The notes below the pieces were generated by a model. It saw only the letters and a program-made list of their open reading frames with translations. It ran no database searches and was not told the DNA's origin. The position numbers and the translations under genes are program-made. Shown here piece by piece: positions 35,040 through 44,582 of a DNA stretch of 64,000 nt; the first letter of the stretch is position 1; each line of letters opens with the position of its first letter. Origin of the DNA: Acidobacteriota bacterium. Its GTDB lineage: Bacteria; Acidobacteriota; Holophagae; Acanthopleuribacterales; Acanthopleuribacteraceae. The stretch is taken from NCBI GenBank assembly GCA_030066195.1, contig JASJCB010000040.1, forward strand, positions 20,204 through 84,203, written 5' to 3'.

Positions 35040-35546
35040 CCCGGGATTGGGACTACCTTGCGACCACGAAGGTAGTATCATTCCCGAGAATAGAACTACC
35101 TTTCAGGTCGGCAGGCGGTTCCAATCCCGGGAAAGACCCCCGGGCATACCCGCCAGACAGCTGTTTTCTCGGGAAAATAACCCAACTTGGCGCGATTTCC
35201 GGTTGTCATTTCGGAAATCGGGTCGAGTTCCATGGTCGCGACCGGCTCGAAATTCGCCCTGAAGTTGTCAAATTTTTCCCGTGGGGAACTCGATTGAGGG
35301 ATTGAACCCCTGTTTTGCGGATCGGCAAGCCGACTTTCCGGGGAAAATACGCCTTTTTCAGGTCCAAACGGACCTGTGCCCGAGACATGGATTGTATTTT
35401 TGAACGCAACAACTTTGCTGCCGGGGAAGGGAAGCCCTTCGTAAGTCACTTCCGGTTCTCTTCCTGGGAAGAGGCAGCCCTGCCGCATCGAGTTGCCATT
35501 TTTTTAGGGGTAACTTCCCGCCCGCTCGGTATGATGGTTGTTCAAC
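35040..35546. repeat. 42-bp-period intergenic array 2 (about 12 units)
   Basis: Anchors of the form C(C/T)CGGGGAA or close variants recur at about 35040, 35083, 35126, 35168, 35210, 35253, 35295, 35337, 35379, 35421, 35463 and 35505, that is every 42 (three times 43) bases. Well-preserved examples are CTCGGGAAAATAACCC (35168), TCCGGGGAAAATACGCC (35337), CCGGGGAAGGGAAGCCC (35421) and CCTGGGAAGAGGCAGCCC (35463). Local dyads lie between anchors (AGGTCCAAACGGACCT, CCGGATTAT-C-ATAATCCGG just downstream). No convincing gene lies on either strand from 34770 to 35706. Confidence 0.65.
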
Positions 35547-35706
35547 TACCGCGAGAAGGACCGGCTTTGTATTTATCTTCCGGATTATCATAATCCGGCG
35601 GGTTGGGCTTAGCCGCCTCATGTCATCTTTGACGTGGTCCCGGGACGGGGCGCCCGGTTCGGCCCGGGTTGGTTTTCAGGAAAGGATCGGTTCCGACTCG
35701 CGCAGG

Positions 35707-36972
35707 TTACGGCGCTTTCAAGTCCAAAGAAAGGATGTGAATCGGTTCCAATTCCTCGGCCGGCAGCGGCTTGTTGTCCTTGTACCGGGGCCAGTGGCTG
35801 GTGGCGACGAAATACAGCTTGTCACCCACCAGGGTACCCAGCGTGGGTTCATCGAAGACGGGGTTGGCCGACTCAAGCACCTCTTCCGTAATGACGTGGG
35901 TGCCGTCCAGGGTCAGTTTCCAGCGGGCGACCCGGTTGGGTTGAATGCCGTTTTGGATGCCGACCAGGTAATCGCCGTGACGCACCAGGCCGTCGATACC
36001 GTTGAGTACCGCGGGACGGGCGGGGGTGACGCGTTTCAACTTCTTGGATTTCATCGCGTAGGCAAACAGGCCGTAGGTCCAATCGGCGATGTAGAGCATG
36101 GTTTCGTCCTTGGAAAAGGCCATGCCCTGGGGCGAAGCCAGGTCCGACGAACTGATCAGTAGGGTCAATTGATCTGCATCGGGGGCCAGGGTGTAGATAC
36201 CGCCGCCGCGGGCGTCGCTGATGTAGGCGGTTCCGTCCTTCGCAAGCACCAAGTCGCCCAGCGCGTGCTCCTTGTCCTTTTCCGCCAACAGGATACGCGA
36301 CTTCAGCTTGCCGTCGGCCAGGTTGTAGCGGAACACCGCGGAGCGGCCCTTTTCTTCCGGTTTCAGGTTTCCCGTCTGGTCCATGGCCGCGCTGCAAACC
36401 AGCAATTCGTTCCGTTTGCTGTCCACGGCAAGGCCCATGACGCTCCAGATACCGTCACGTGCGGGCGTAATGAACGGCGCGCTTTTGCCCTTGGCGTCGA
36501 AGCGGTCGATACGGCGATGGTACACACTGCCGATGAAGAAATGACCCGTCTTGGGATCGTGGGCGATGCCTTCCGGGTAGAAATCGTTTTGCGGCAGGGT
36601 AAAGACCTTTTGGGCCCGGCTGATCGGCTTGCGGTTGGCGGCCAGCTTTTTGGTGACCCTGATATAACCCGAATGCTTCTCCAGGGGTTTGTGCAGCGGC
36701 AGTTTGGTGGTGTCGTAAGCCAGGCCCAGTGCGGCCAGCTTTTCCAACAATTTGACGGCCTGCGGCGAACGTTTCGTTAAGGCGCAGGCAACGGCCAGGT
36801 TCAAGATGCCGTTCACGTCGTCGGGACGCTGCTTGTGCGCCTTTTCGGAAATGAAATAGAACAGGGTGTAGTTCTGTGCCTGATAGGCTTTGCGGGCCTG
36901 GAGACGCAAGTCGCGGTAGGATTCGGCGGCAAAAAGCGGCAGGCAAAACAGTAGAGCGCATAAGATTCTCAT
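35707..36972 (-). CDS. Secreted TPR plus SMP-30/NHL-like beta-propeller protein
   Basis: 421 residues with a short signal peptide (MRILCALLFCLPLFAA). Residues ~20-95 form a TPR-like helical region (YRDLRLQARKAYQAQNYTL, DVNGILNLAVACALTK). From ~125 a six-bladed propeller is suggested by recurring strands such as FYPEGIAHDPKTGHFFIGSV, SVMGLAVDSKRNELLVCS, ALGDLVLAKDGTAYISDA and SPQGMAFSKDETMLYIAD, resembling SMP-30/gluconolactonase and NHL propellers. Enzymatic activity is not certain because propellers of this type can be enzymes or binding scaffolds. It is likely periplasmic. The gene is single, between array 2 and a non-coding stretch. Confidence 0.8.
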   Translation of the reverse strand: MRILCALLFCLPLFAAESYRDLRLQARKAYQAQNYTLFYFISEKAHKQRPDDVNGILNLAVACALTKRSPQAVKLLEKLAALGLAYDTTKLPLHKPLEKHSGYIRVTKKLAANRKPISRAQKVFTLPQNDFYPEGIAHDPKTGHFFIGSVYHRRIDRFDAKGKSAPFITPARDGIWSVMGLAVDSKRNELLVCSAAMDQTGNLKPEEKGRSAVFRYNLADGKLKSRILLAEKDKEHALGDLVLAKDGTAYISDARGGGIYTLAPDADQLTLLISSSDLASPQGMAFSKDETMLYIADWTYGLFAYAMKSKKLKRVTPARPAVLNGIDGLVRHGDYLVGIQNGIQPNRVARWKLTLDGTHVITEEVLESANPVFDEPTLGTLVGDKLYFVATSHWPRYKDNKPLPAEELEPIHILSLDLKAP

Positions 36973-37241
36973 GGACTGAGACCTCTCGAATTTAAGTCCG
37001 CTCTATTCTACGCCGTACAAGGAAAATGTCCCAGAAAGAAAAATGGGAGGAACACTTGTGGCGTGCAAGGAACCTCCCTCCGAAACTTATTGATGGATGA
37101 ATCGATGCAATGAATCAATTCAAAATAATTGTAAAACTTCACGAGCGCCATGTCAAGTAAATTTAGAACACCGTTCGGGCCTAATAAAGTAAGGCGTCGA
37201 CTTAACTCCGTTTAACGGCCGTTACCGCGTGTCGCGGTCGA

Positions 37242-39290
37242 CTAACGCGGCGAGGCCGCGATGTTGCCGCCGTCTACCGTGAGCAGGGTGCCCGTACTCT
37301 TTTCGGACAGGTAGAGGTGGTAGAAGGCGTCGGCAACGTCTTCCGGAAGGACCTCGCGGCCCAACAGGTTGGAGCGGAAGTATTCATCCAGTTCCAGGCC
37401 TCGGGAGGCGGCCCGTTGGGCGACCGCCTCCATATCCAACAGCGGCGTGCGGATGCGGTCGGCGTTGACGGCCATGGAACGAATGCCCATGGGCGCGAAT
37501 TCCACGGCGTATTGTTTCATCAGCGCAATCAAAGCGGCCTTGGGAATACTGTAGGCGCCGAAGCCGGGACCGGGATTGAAGGCGCTTTTGGATGCGTTGA
37601 ACAACAAACAGCCGCCGGTGCCCTGCCGCACCATAAGCTTGCACGATGCGGAAGCCAGGTACTGGTGGGCCATCAGGTTGATCTTCAGGCTGGCTTCCAG
37701 GGTTTCGTGCGCCTCGGCGATGGGACCCACCGGTGCGACACCCGCGTTGGAAACCACCACATCCAAGCCGCCGAAACTGTTCGCGGCGGCGTCGACCAGG
37801 GCTTGCACCGAATAGTGGTCGGTCAAATCGCACATATGGGTGGCGACTGCTACCCCGTGCCGTGTTTTCAAAGCGCCCGCCAGTTCAGACAGGGCCGCGG
37901 GGTCCAGGTCGGTCAGCACCAGGTTACTGCCCGCGCGAGCGAAGGATTCCGCGACGGCCCGGCCGATACCGCCCGCGGCGCCCGAGACCAGCGTGACCTT
38001 GCCTTCCATGGGCTTGGGTTTCTTTTTACCCAACTTTGCCTGTTCCAACGACCAGTACTCCATGTCGAAAAGGTGGTCCCGAGAAAGCGGTTGGTGGCTG
38101 CCGACCATTTCAGCCTTGATGATGGTGTCGATGGTGTGCAGGTAGATATCGGCGGCAATATTGGCGGCCTTGGCGGTCTTCCCGGCGGTGACCAGGCCGA
38201 TGCCGGGAATCAGGAAGACCGGCGGCAAGGGATGCAACTCTTTGCGGGCGGTGTTCTTCGCCTCCACCTGGGTGCGGAAGTAGTCGTGGTAGTCCGTCAC
38301 ATACTCCGCCAACAGGATATCCACCTGAGCGGCAAAGGCATTCGGATCATCCAAGCGGGCATCGGCGATCACCAGGGGTTTCTGCTTGGTGCGGATGACA
38401 TGATCCGGGGTAACGGGGCCGCGCGCGGTAACCTCGGCGAGATCGGAACGAGCCAGAAAGGTTTCGACCTGAGCGGAAGTACGGGCTTGCAGCACTACGC
38501 CGCCGATACCCTCGGGATGGTTTTCCAAACGTCCGCGCAGAACGGACAGGAACGGGGCAAAATTACCGTCAAGCGGCGTATGGCTGATGGGTTCGAAGGA
38601 TATGCTGCCGTGTTCCGCGATGTGCTTTTTAGCCAGATCCACCATCTCGATCATGCGTTCGTAACTCTCCCGTGCGGTATCGCCGAAGGAAAAGATACCG
38701 TGATTGACGAGGATCAGTCCTTCCACATCGGGGTCGGCCTCGTAAACCTCGACGGCTTTTTTTGCCAGCAGGAAACCGGGCATGATGTAGGGGACAATGC
38801 CCATGCGGTCGCCGTAGATCTTACGGCAGAGTTCCTCGGCATTCGGCTGGTTGGCCAAAGCCAGGACCGCGTCGGCATGGGTGTGATCTATGAATTTATG
38901 AGGCAGAAAAGCGTGCAAGAGGGTTTCCACCGAGGGGTTGGGCGAGGCGGTGGACAACAGGGCGCGTCGTACGCCGTTGACCATATCCTCATCGCTCAGC
39001 GCATCCAGGGCGCGATAGGCCTGAAGAGGCTCCAGGTAACACGCGGGCAGGCCCGCCGGTTCGATATCGGCCAGATCCCAACCGCTGCCCTTGACGCAAA
39101 GCACCTGAACCTTGCGGCCCAGTTCATCCGTCATGGTGGTTTTGACCGAGGTATTGCCCCCGCCGTGAAGCACCAGCGAGGGGTCACGCCCCAACAGTCG
39201 ACTTGTATAGACCCTCAAAGCCGGGTCCTCGCCGTACTCGGCGTAGGTCTTCACATAGGAAGCAGCGTCGGTATCGGACCAGTTGGACAT
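37242..39290 (-). CDS. Bifunctional class II aldolase / short-chain dehydrogenase
   Basis: 682 residues. The N-terminal ~400 residues are a class II aldolase domain with the motif HGGGNTS and the metal-binding HTHADA and NHGIF segments. The C-terminal ~250 residues are a short-chain dehydrogenase with the cofactor loop GAAGGIGRA, the NAGVAP segment and the catalytic YSIPK tyrosine-lysine pair. This fusion matches the RhaE/RhaD-W type: rhamnulose-1-phosphate aldolase joined to a lactaldehyde or related dehydrogenase, yielding dihydroxyacetone phosphate plus an oxidised three-carbon product. No rhamnose kinase or isomerase gene is adjacent, so the substrate is uncertain. A terminator belonging to the upstream gene ends about 20 bases before its ATG. 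Confidence 0.9.
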   Translation of the reverse strand: MSNWSDTDAASYVKTYAEYGEDPALRVYTSRLLGRDPSLVLHGGGNTSVKTTMTDELGRKVQVLCVKGSGWDLADIEPAGLPACYLEPLQAYRALDALSDEDMVNGVRRALLSTASPNPSVETLLHAFLPHKFIDHTHADAVLALANQPNAEELCRKIYGDRMGIVPYIMPGFLLAKKAVEVYEADPDVEGLILVNHGIFSFGDTARESYERMIEMVDLAKKHIAEHGSISFEPISHTPLDGNFAPFLSVLRGRLENHPEGIGGVVLQARTSAQVETFLARSDLAEVTARGPVTPDHVIRTKQKPLVIADARLDDPNAFAAQVDILLAEYVTDYHDYFRTQVEAKNTARKELHPLPPVFLIPGIGLVTAGKTAKAANIAADIYLHTIDTIIKAEMVGSHQPLSRDHLFDMEYWSLEQAKLGKKKPKPMEGKVTLVSGAAGGIGRAVAESFARAGSNLVLTDLDPAALSELAGALKTRHGVAVATHMCDLTDHYSVQALVDAAANSFGGLDVVVSNAGVAPVGPIAEAHETLEASLKINLMAHQYLASASCKLMVRQGTGGCLLFNASKSAFNPGPGFGAYSIPKAALIALMKQYAVEFAPMGIRSMAVNADRIRTPLLDMEAVAQRAASRGLELDEYFRSNLLGREVLPEDVADAFYHLYLSEKSTGTLLTVDGGNIAASPR

Positions 39291-39310
39291 GCTGTTCTCC
39301 TCACTTCATC

Positions 39311-39339
39311 AAAAAAAAAGCTGCCCGAGGGCAGCTTTT
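39311..39339 (-). terminator. Intrinsic terminator of the PpiD/SurA-like gene
   Basis: On the minus strand AAAAGCTGCC-CTCG-GGCAGCTTTT is followed by a run of nine T. It lies 22 bases after the chaperone stop codon (39361) and upstream of the aldolase gene, separating the two transcription units. Confidence 0.9.
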
Positions 39340-39360
39340 CTCATGGGGTTTCACGAAAGG

Positions 39361-41277
39361 TCAACGCCTGTTGAGCTGGGCCAACAGACGGCCGCGAACT
39401 TTCTGTTCGGGATCGTATTGTTTCTGTTTTTCGTACAGGTAGCTCTGCAACAACATGTTGCCATTCTCGGCGCGCAGGTTCTCCACGATGGTGAAGCGCT
39501 CTTCCTCGAATTTGTTCATGTCGGGCTCCAGTTTCTCGGTAACGCGGGCCAGTACGAAGCGGGTGTCGGCCGAAGATTCGAATCCTTCCAGGAACTGACC
39601 CGCTTCCAGGCTGTAGATGTCGTTATCGAAATCGATACCCTCGCGGCGGATCTGGTAGGGAATGGAAGCCTGGCCGAATTCGGGCGATTCGGTAAAGAAG
39701 TCGTCCTTCAACCAGTCGCGCTTGCCCTTCAACTCTTTGAGCGGCTTTTCCGGGTCCTTCAAGGCGGCGGCCTTGATCGCTTCCAGGGTTTCCTTGATCA
39801 ACTCCTTCTGAGCGATAACCGCGGCGTCGGCTTTGATGCGATCCTTGTGGGTATCCCATTCCAGCGGGGCGCCGTCGTTTTCGGCGCTCCACATGCAGAT
39901 CACATGGTTGACGCCGGTCTGGAAGATTTCGGTAACATCGCCGACCTTGGCAAGATTGAAGATACTGGACCGAACACGAGCGTCCAGATTCAACTCGGTG
40001 CCCATGGTCGAAAAGCGATTGTTGTCGAAAAACGGAGAGGTTTTCACCTCCAACTCCATTTCCTTTGCGGCAGCTTCGAAGTCGCCGCCGGTCGCGAACT
40101 TATTGTTGAATTCTTCCAGTGCCTTCTGGGCCTGTTCACGGGCTCGATTGCGTTTCAGGTTGCGAACGATGCCGTTTTTCACGGTGTCGAACTCGCGCAC
40201 GCTGGCCGGGCCGTAGCTCAAGCGCTGGAAGATGTAATAGTTCCCGTCCTGACCCTTGATGGGCGGCGAGATATCGTTGTCTTCCATGTTGAACAGGGCG
40301 GCGTCCAATTCGGCGTCGCGGGTGTTCTTGTTAACGCGCGTAATGCCGCGATTGCGGCCCTCGGTGTACTTCTGCATGGCCACGTTGAAGTCCATACCGT
40401 CGGTAATTTCATCGGATACCTTGGTCGCCAGTTGATAGGCTTCGTCATTGGAGCGACTATCGACCTTGATGACGATCTCGCGAACCTGCACGTGCTCGGC
40501 CAGGGTGTAGGTGGTGTCTTTCTTCTTGTCGTACTCGGCCTGTGCTTCCTCGTCGGTGACGGTGATTTCGTCTTCATACTTCTGATAGGGAACAGCCAGA
40601 TACTTCACCTGGCGCTGCTGCCCGGACATGAACTGGTCCTTGTTCTTTTCCCAGAACTTCTTGACGTCTTCGTCCTTGTCCATCTTGACTTCGCTCGCCA
40701 CGTTGAAGGTATGCAGCGTCAACATTTCCATCTTGACCTGTCGGTTGTTCTCCTCGAAGCGCGCCAGGACATCGGCCTCGGAAATATGGGCGCCGTCCAG
40801 GAAGAGGCCGGAGAACTTGCCGGATTTCAAATCGTTGTCGCGAAGGTAGTTTTCAAAACTGTCCACCTGCACGCGGTAGTTGCGGCGGATGATATTGGAC
40901 CAGGTTTCCTCGTTGATGAAACCGCCGTCAGGAGTGGTGCGGGCGCGAATCACGTAATCGCGCAGTTCCTGGTCTGAAACGCTCAATCCCAATTTATCGG
41001 CGCCGTCGCGCAAGAGGGCGTTGCGCACCAGTTGGTTCGCGGTCAACTGGTTGAAAAGTTCCTCGCTGATGTTGCCGAATCTGCCCTTCAGGTTCTCGCT
41101 TTGGATGAAGGCATCGCGCATCTTGATCTTGGAGCTGCCGAACTCTACGATGGTGTCCTGCTGCGCCTTGGGGGGAGCGCTGCCGAAAGAAACCAGAACG
41201 TAGGAAGCGAGTGCGGCGATGGTCAGGATCATGACCACGTTTTGGGCCTTCTTATTTTTTCGAATACTGCTAAACAC
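39361..41277 (-). CDS. PpiD/SurA-like periplasmic peptidyl-prolyl isomerase
   Basis: 638 residues from GTG 41277, chosen because AGAGG lies 7 bases before it and the product then starts directly with the basic tail and membrane anchor (FSSIRKNKKAQNVVMILTIAALASYVLVSF). A much longer start at 41424 adds 49 residues of non-protein-like sequence. The anchor is followed by a SurA-N-like chaperone region (~40-200), a parvulin-type rotamase region around residues 220-340 (QVKYLAVPYQKY, EITDGMDFNVAMQKYTEG, GNYYIFQRL) and a second helical domain. PpiD/SurA proteins assist folding of exported proteins, which fits a genome with a 4,959-residue secreted protein. It ends at an intrinsic terminator. Confidence 0.85.
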   Translation of the reverse strand: MFSSIRKNKKAQNVVMILTIAALASYVLVSFGSAPPKAQQDTIVEFGSSKIKMRDAFIQSENLKGRFGNISEELFNQLTANQLVRNALLRDGADKLGLSVSDQELRDYVIRARTTPDGGFINEETWSNIIRRNYRVQVDSFENYLRDNDLKSGKFSGLFLDGAHISEADVLARFEENNRQVKMEMLTLHTFNVASEVKMDKDEDVKKFWEKNKDQFMSGQQRQVKYLAVPYQKYEDEITVTDEEAQAEYDKKKDTTYTLAEHVQVREIVIKVDSRSNDEAYQLATKVSDEITDGMDFNVAMQKYTEGRNRGITRVNKNTRDAELDAALFNMEDNDISPPIKGQDGNYYIFQRLSYGPASVREFDTVKNGIVRNLKRNRAREQAQKALEEFNNKFATGGDFEAAAKEMELEVKTSPFFDNNRFSTMGTELNLDARVRSSIFNLAKVGDVTEIFQTGVNHVICMWSAENDGAPLEWDTHKDRIKADAAVIAQKELIKETLEAIKAAALKDPEKPLKELKGKRDWLKDDFFTESPEFGQASIPYQIRREGIDFDNDIYSLEAGQFLEGFESSADTRFVLARVTEKLEPDMNKFEEERFTIVENLRAENGNMLLQSYLYEKQKQYDPEQKVRGRLLAQLNRR

Positions 41278-41558
41278 TTGAAAACCTCTGTTTATCTTGT
41301 TCTGTTCCCGCCCTAAAGTTATTACCATGTCCCGGTCATCCGGCCGTGAGGTCTGCCGAGCTCGGCCGACCGGAGAAATGCGCGGGCGAGGGGGTGAGCG
41401 GATAAGGGTGCCGTGATTCGGCAACTTTCAACTCGGGTACTCCCGGAAATTCCAGGGAGACGAATCCCATATTATAGTAGGTAACCCGGCTCGGGGCAAT
41501 CGGCGATTAGAGCTGAAATGTATTTATGAACCGGGCCGGACGTTGTCGGCGATGAACT

Positions 41559-41583
41559 AAAAAGGCGGCCGTTGCCGGCCGCC
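41559..41583 (-). terminator. Intrinsic terminator of btuB
   Basis: On the minus strand GGCGGCCG-GCAA-CGGCCGCC (8-bp perfect stem) is followed by TTTTT, 38 bases past the btuB stop. Confidence 0.9.
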
Positions 41584-41620
41584 GGATATAAGCCTTTTCA
41601 GCTTGAAGGATGCAGTTGGT

Positions 41621-43534
41621 TCAAAAATGCCAGGTCGCCCCGGCGAAGATGCGGCGACCGACGGTGTTGTAACCCAAGATCTGGGTGTACTCCTCATCCG
41701 CCGCGTTCTCCGCGCGTAGTTTGAACTCCAGGCTGTCGTTCAGTTGGTAACGCGCGCCCAGGTTCAGCAAGGTGTAGCTGTCCAGGGTAACGTCCCGGTA
41801 AGGCCAACTGGAAAAATCGGTATCCCGGCTCTCCCCGTAGAACAGCACGTCGGCGAAAAGGTGGAGATCGGCCGTGGGTCGGCCTTGGATCTGAAAGGAT
41901 GCCTTGTCTTCGAACCGGCGTATCAGCGGTACCGGGTTGCCCGGATCGGAAGTGTTGTCAGCGTCCAGGATCTCATAGGTCAGTCGCACCGACCAGCGAT
42001 CGGTCCCGTAGCCCAGGTGCGTTTCCATACCCTCCGATTCGGCGCTGTCGATGTTGATATAGTAGCTGATAAAGGTCACCGGGTCGGTGAAGAACTCGAT
42101 CAGGTCCTCGTATTCATGCTGGTACCAATAGGCGCCGAAAGTACCGCGGCCGTCGGCAAAGGTGGTCTGGAAACCCAATTCCAGTGCTTCGCTGTTTTCC
42201 GGCAGTAGTTGTTGGTTCCCGAAAGCCGAATACAGTTGATAGACCGAAGGGGCTCTGAAACCGGTCGCCGCGCTGGCGTGAAAGCGGGTGCCGATGCTTT
42301 CGACCGCATACCCGGCGCCTGCGCGGTAGGTGGTTTCGTCGCCGAAGAGCGAATGATCGTTATAGCGCACGCCCAGATCGGCATCGAAGCCATTGCCGGT
42401 GTCTACATCCACTTGCGCGAAAACGCCCAGTGTGTCGGTATCGCCGGTCCAACTTGCCTCGAAGGGACCCCATACGCTTTCGGAATAACTGTAGCCGTCG
42501 GCGTCTTCCCGCTCGTGTGAGGCGCCGGTCAACAGGTCGGCGTGTTCGCCCAAGCGCACGCGGGCGCGCAGTTCGGCACGCAGGCTGTCGCCGTTGAAGC
42601 GGCCTTCGCCCCGATCATTGGGGTGGGCCGCGTCAACCTCGTTGTTATTGGTGCGTTCCGTGTCCGTGTAATCCAGGTATAGACCCAGGTCCCAACGGTC
42701 ATCGGCCGCGTCGCGGCGATAGTTCCAGGAAACCGTGCGTTGCTCGAAGGCGCTCACGTAGTTTGGGTCGTCACCGTCGAAGGCGTCGATATCGGAGTCG
42801 CCTTCCACCGAGGAAAGATGGAAATTTGTATCGGCTTGCTCGCTGAAGCGGTAACCCAGGCCGGCGTGCAGGGTGGTGTTATCGTAGGCGTCCATTTCCA
42901 AGTTTTCCCGGGTCAGGTCGCCGCGCGCGGAAATGGATTCCGCATCGTAGCGTTCGGCGCTTACGGCATAGTTCAACCCGCCCGAGGCGCCGCTCACCCG
43001 CGCCTGGTAGCGTTGCGTTTCCTCATCGGAAAGCTCCAAGCCCACCATGCCTTCCGGCTCATCCGTGCCTTGTCGGGTCACGATATTGATGACGCCGGCC
43101 GAGGCATCGGTGCCGTGCAGTGTATTTTGGGGGCCCAACACGATTTCCACGCGCTCTACGCCGTGGGTAGACAAATGAGCGAAGTCGAAGCCCCTGCTGA
43201 CGCCGCTGGGATCGTTCAGGCGGGCGCCGTTCAGCAGCACCAATGTATTCTCGGACTTGGCGCCTCGGGAAAAAATAGTAGTCAAGGCACCGTCGCCGCC
43301 GGTGCGCACCAGGCTGATGCCGGGCGTTTGCTGCAAAACATCGGCAACGGTCTGCCATTGATGACGTTCGATTTCCTCACGGGTGATGATAATGGTATTG
43401 GTATTGACACGGTCTATCGGGGTTTCATCCTTGGAAGCATAGACGGTCAACGTCTGGTTGGTCCGTGCTTCCTGGGCAAAGCCATGGGGGATCGATCCCG
43501 CCAGGCAAATCACCAAACAGGCAAACAGTTTCAT
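41621..43534 (-). CDS. btuB: TonB-dependent outer-membrane receptor, BtuB-like (cobalamin uptake)
   Basis: 637 residues with a signal peptide (MKLFACLVICLAGSIPHGFA). The plug domain is clear: REEIERHQWQTVADVLQQTPGISL, FSRGAKSENTLVLLNGARLND and VERVEIVLGPQNTLHGTDASAGVINIVT. A 22-strand barrel with many alternating strands follows, ending RRIFAGATWHF with a terminal Phe, as outer-membrane barrels do. Size and plug motifs fit the BtuB/cobalamin subfamily. The decisive evidence for B12 is a cobalamin riboswitch in its leader (43567-43697) behind a recognisable promoter. AAGGA precedes the ATG. It needs energy from TonB-ExbBD, not found in this window. Confidence 0.92.
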   Translation of the reverse strand: MKLFACLVICLAGSIPHGFAQEARTNQTLTVYASKDETPIDRVNTNTIIITREEIERHQWQTVADVLQQTPGISLVRTGGDGALTTIFSRGAKSENTLVLLNGARLNDPSGVSRGFDFAHLSTHGVERVEIVLGPQNTLHGTDASAGVINIVTRQGTDEPEGMVGLELSDEETQRYQARVSGASGGLNYAVSAERYDAESISARGDLTRENLEMDAYDNTTLHAGLGYRFSEQADTNFHLSSVEGDSDIDAFDGDDPNYVSAFEQRTVSWNYRRDAADDRWDLGLYLDYTDTERTNNNEVDAAHPNDRGEGRFNGDSLRAELRARVRLGEHADLLTGASHEREDADGYSYSESVWGPFEASWTGDTDTLGVFAQVDVDTGNGFDADLGVRYNDHSLFGDETTYRAGAGYAVESIGTRFHASAATGFRAPSVYQLYSAFGNQQLLPENSEALELGFQTTFADGRGTFGAYWYQHEYEDLIEFFTDPVTFISYYINIDSAESEGMETHLGYGTDRWSVRLTYEILDADNTSDPGNPVPLIRRFEDKASFQIQGRPTADLHLFADVLFYGESRDTDFSSWPYRDVTLDSYTLLNLGARYQLNDSLEFKLRAENAADEEYTQILGYNTVGRRIFAGATWHF

Positions 43535-43566
43535 ATAGCGTCCTTACTCCGAGCGTACAAAAATAA

Positions 43567-43697
43567 CCCGGTCCGGTCTTGCCGTAACGTTTAATCCCGA
43601 ACGTATCGGCCGGAGGTGCTCTGGCTTCGGAGCATCATTGCTCCATCACAGTGGCGGGTACCGCGACGGATTTTCACCGTCTTCCCCTCTCGATGTC
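43567..43697 (-). ncRNA. Cobalamin riboswitch
   Basis: Read on the minus strand: GGGGAAGACGGTGAAAATCC (43668-43687), then GCCACTGTGA (43646-43655) and GAAGCCAGAGCACC (43615-43628), the B12 box. These three blocks in order and spacing are the conserved core of the AdoCbl riboswitch. It lies directly upstream of the BtuB-like receptor, so cobalamin should repress its own importer. Outer boundaries are approximate. Confidence 0.95.
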
Positions 43698-43704
43698 GTC
43701 AACA

Positions 43705-43733
43705 AGTATGAACCGCTGTCCAGGACATGTCAA
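43705..43733 (-). promoter_or_regulatory. Sigma-70-type promoter of btuB
   Basis: On the minus strand a perfect TTGACA -35 box (43728-43733) is separated by exactly 17 bases from CATACT (43705-43710, 4 of 6 to TATAAT). Transcription would start near 43698, right at the beginning of the cobalamin riboswitch. Confidence 0.8.
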
Positions 43734-43784
43734 CGGTTTTATGGAAAACCCATAACGGCCCAAGCCCGATGGGGTTTGTCGGGA

Positions 43785-44582
43785 CTAAGGACCGATCAGT
43801 ACTACGTCGTCCTCGTCGTCCACGAAGCCGGTCCTTACCAGTTTTTCCAGAGCCGGGGTGAAGGGGTCGGCTGCCTGGTCCGCTTCCAGGACGACGGCCG
43901 TGCCCAGGTGTTGTTGGATGGCTTCCGAGATTTTGGTCGGGATGGTTTCGGGGGGTTGCCGGGCTTCTTCAATTGCCGACCAGTCCGGTTGGGCGCCCTC
44001 GAAAGCTTGGCACAGGTGATGGCCCGGTCGGGATTGGACCAGGATCAGACGGTAGGGCATGCGATCGGGTTGTACGGCGCGGATGTTTTCGGAGGCCAGC
44101 ACCAGGCCGAAGATCAGTTCACCGGCGGCGTCGGGAACTATCAGCGCCGGGGTGTTTCCCGAAAAGCGAAACGCCAGTTCCAGACCCAGGACTTTATAGG
44201 CTTCCAAGCGGTAGGGGTTGCGCCAGGGCTCTCCTTGCGACGCTTTCGGGTTGAAGGAGATCGCAAATCGATCGGCCAGGTCGGCCGCGAAGGTGACCCT
44301 TTGCAGGGAGGCCGTGTTTTCGGCCAGGGGATGCGGTTCCGGCTTCAGGTCGAGCACCTTACCCGTCGGCGGGGTCATGTCCGGGGGGAAGGGCAGGAGT
44401 TGTCGCCAGGCGGCGATGCCTTCCAGGTCGGGATCCGGTTCCAATACCCGTAAAGGCGCCCGATGCAGTTGATAGCGGCAGACGGAGCCTTCCCGGCGGG
44501 GGACGTCAAAGGGATCATCCAAAACCAGGCTGCCGGTTGTCAGGTTTTCGATATGGGAGAACCAGTGGTGACGGCTGCTCAT
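43785..44582 (-). CDS. Unknown protein translationally coupled to RsbW/STAS pair
   Basis: 265 residues from ATG 44582, whose ATGA overlaps the STAS gene stop; the frame stays open upstream but only as an out-of-frame shadow. No signal peptide or membrane segment. The first half contains Pro-rich stretches (LPFPPDMTPPTGKVLDLKPEP); the middle is beta-rich (GLELAFRFSGNTPALIVPDAAGELIFGLVLA); the end is acidic (VDDEDDVVLI). I do not recognise the family. Position as third gene of a tightly coupled partner-switching operon suggests it is an effector, sensor or regulator in that switch (inference). Confidence 0.75.
   Translation of the reverse strand: MSSRHHWFSHIENLTTGSLVLDDPFDVPRREGSVCRYQLHRAPLRVLEPDPDLEGIAAWRQLLPFPPDMTPPTGKVLDLKPEPHPLAENTASLQRVTFAADLADRFAISFNPKASQGEPWRNPYRLEAYKVLGLELAFRFSGNTPALIVPDAAGELIFGLVLASENIRAVQPDRMPYRLILVQSRPGHHLCQAFEGAQPDWSAIEEARQPPETIPTKISEAIQQHLGTAVVLEADQAADPFTPALEKLVRTGFVDDEDDVVLIGP

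Noticed and set aside
37317..40977. Antisense frames of over 500 codons opposite the aldolase/SDR and PpiD-like genes
   Set aside because: The sense strands encode clear protein families with motifs in order; the antisense products have no recognisable domain.
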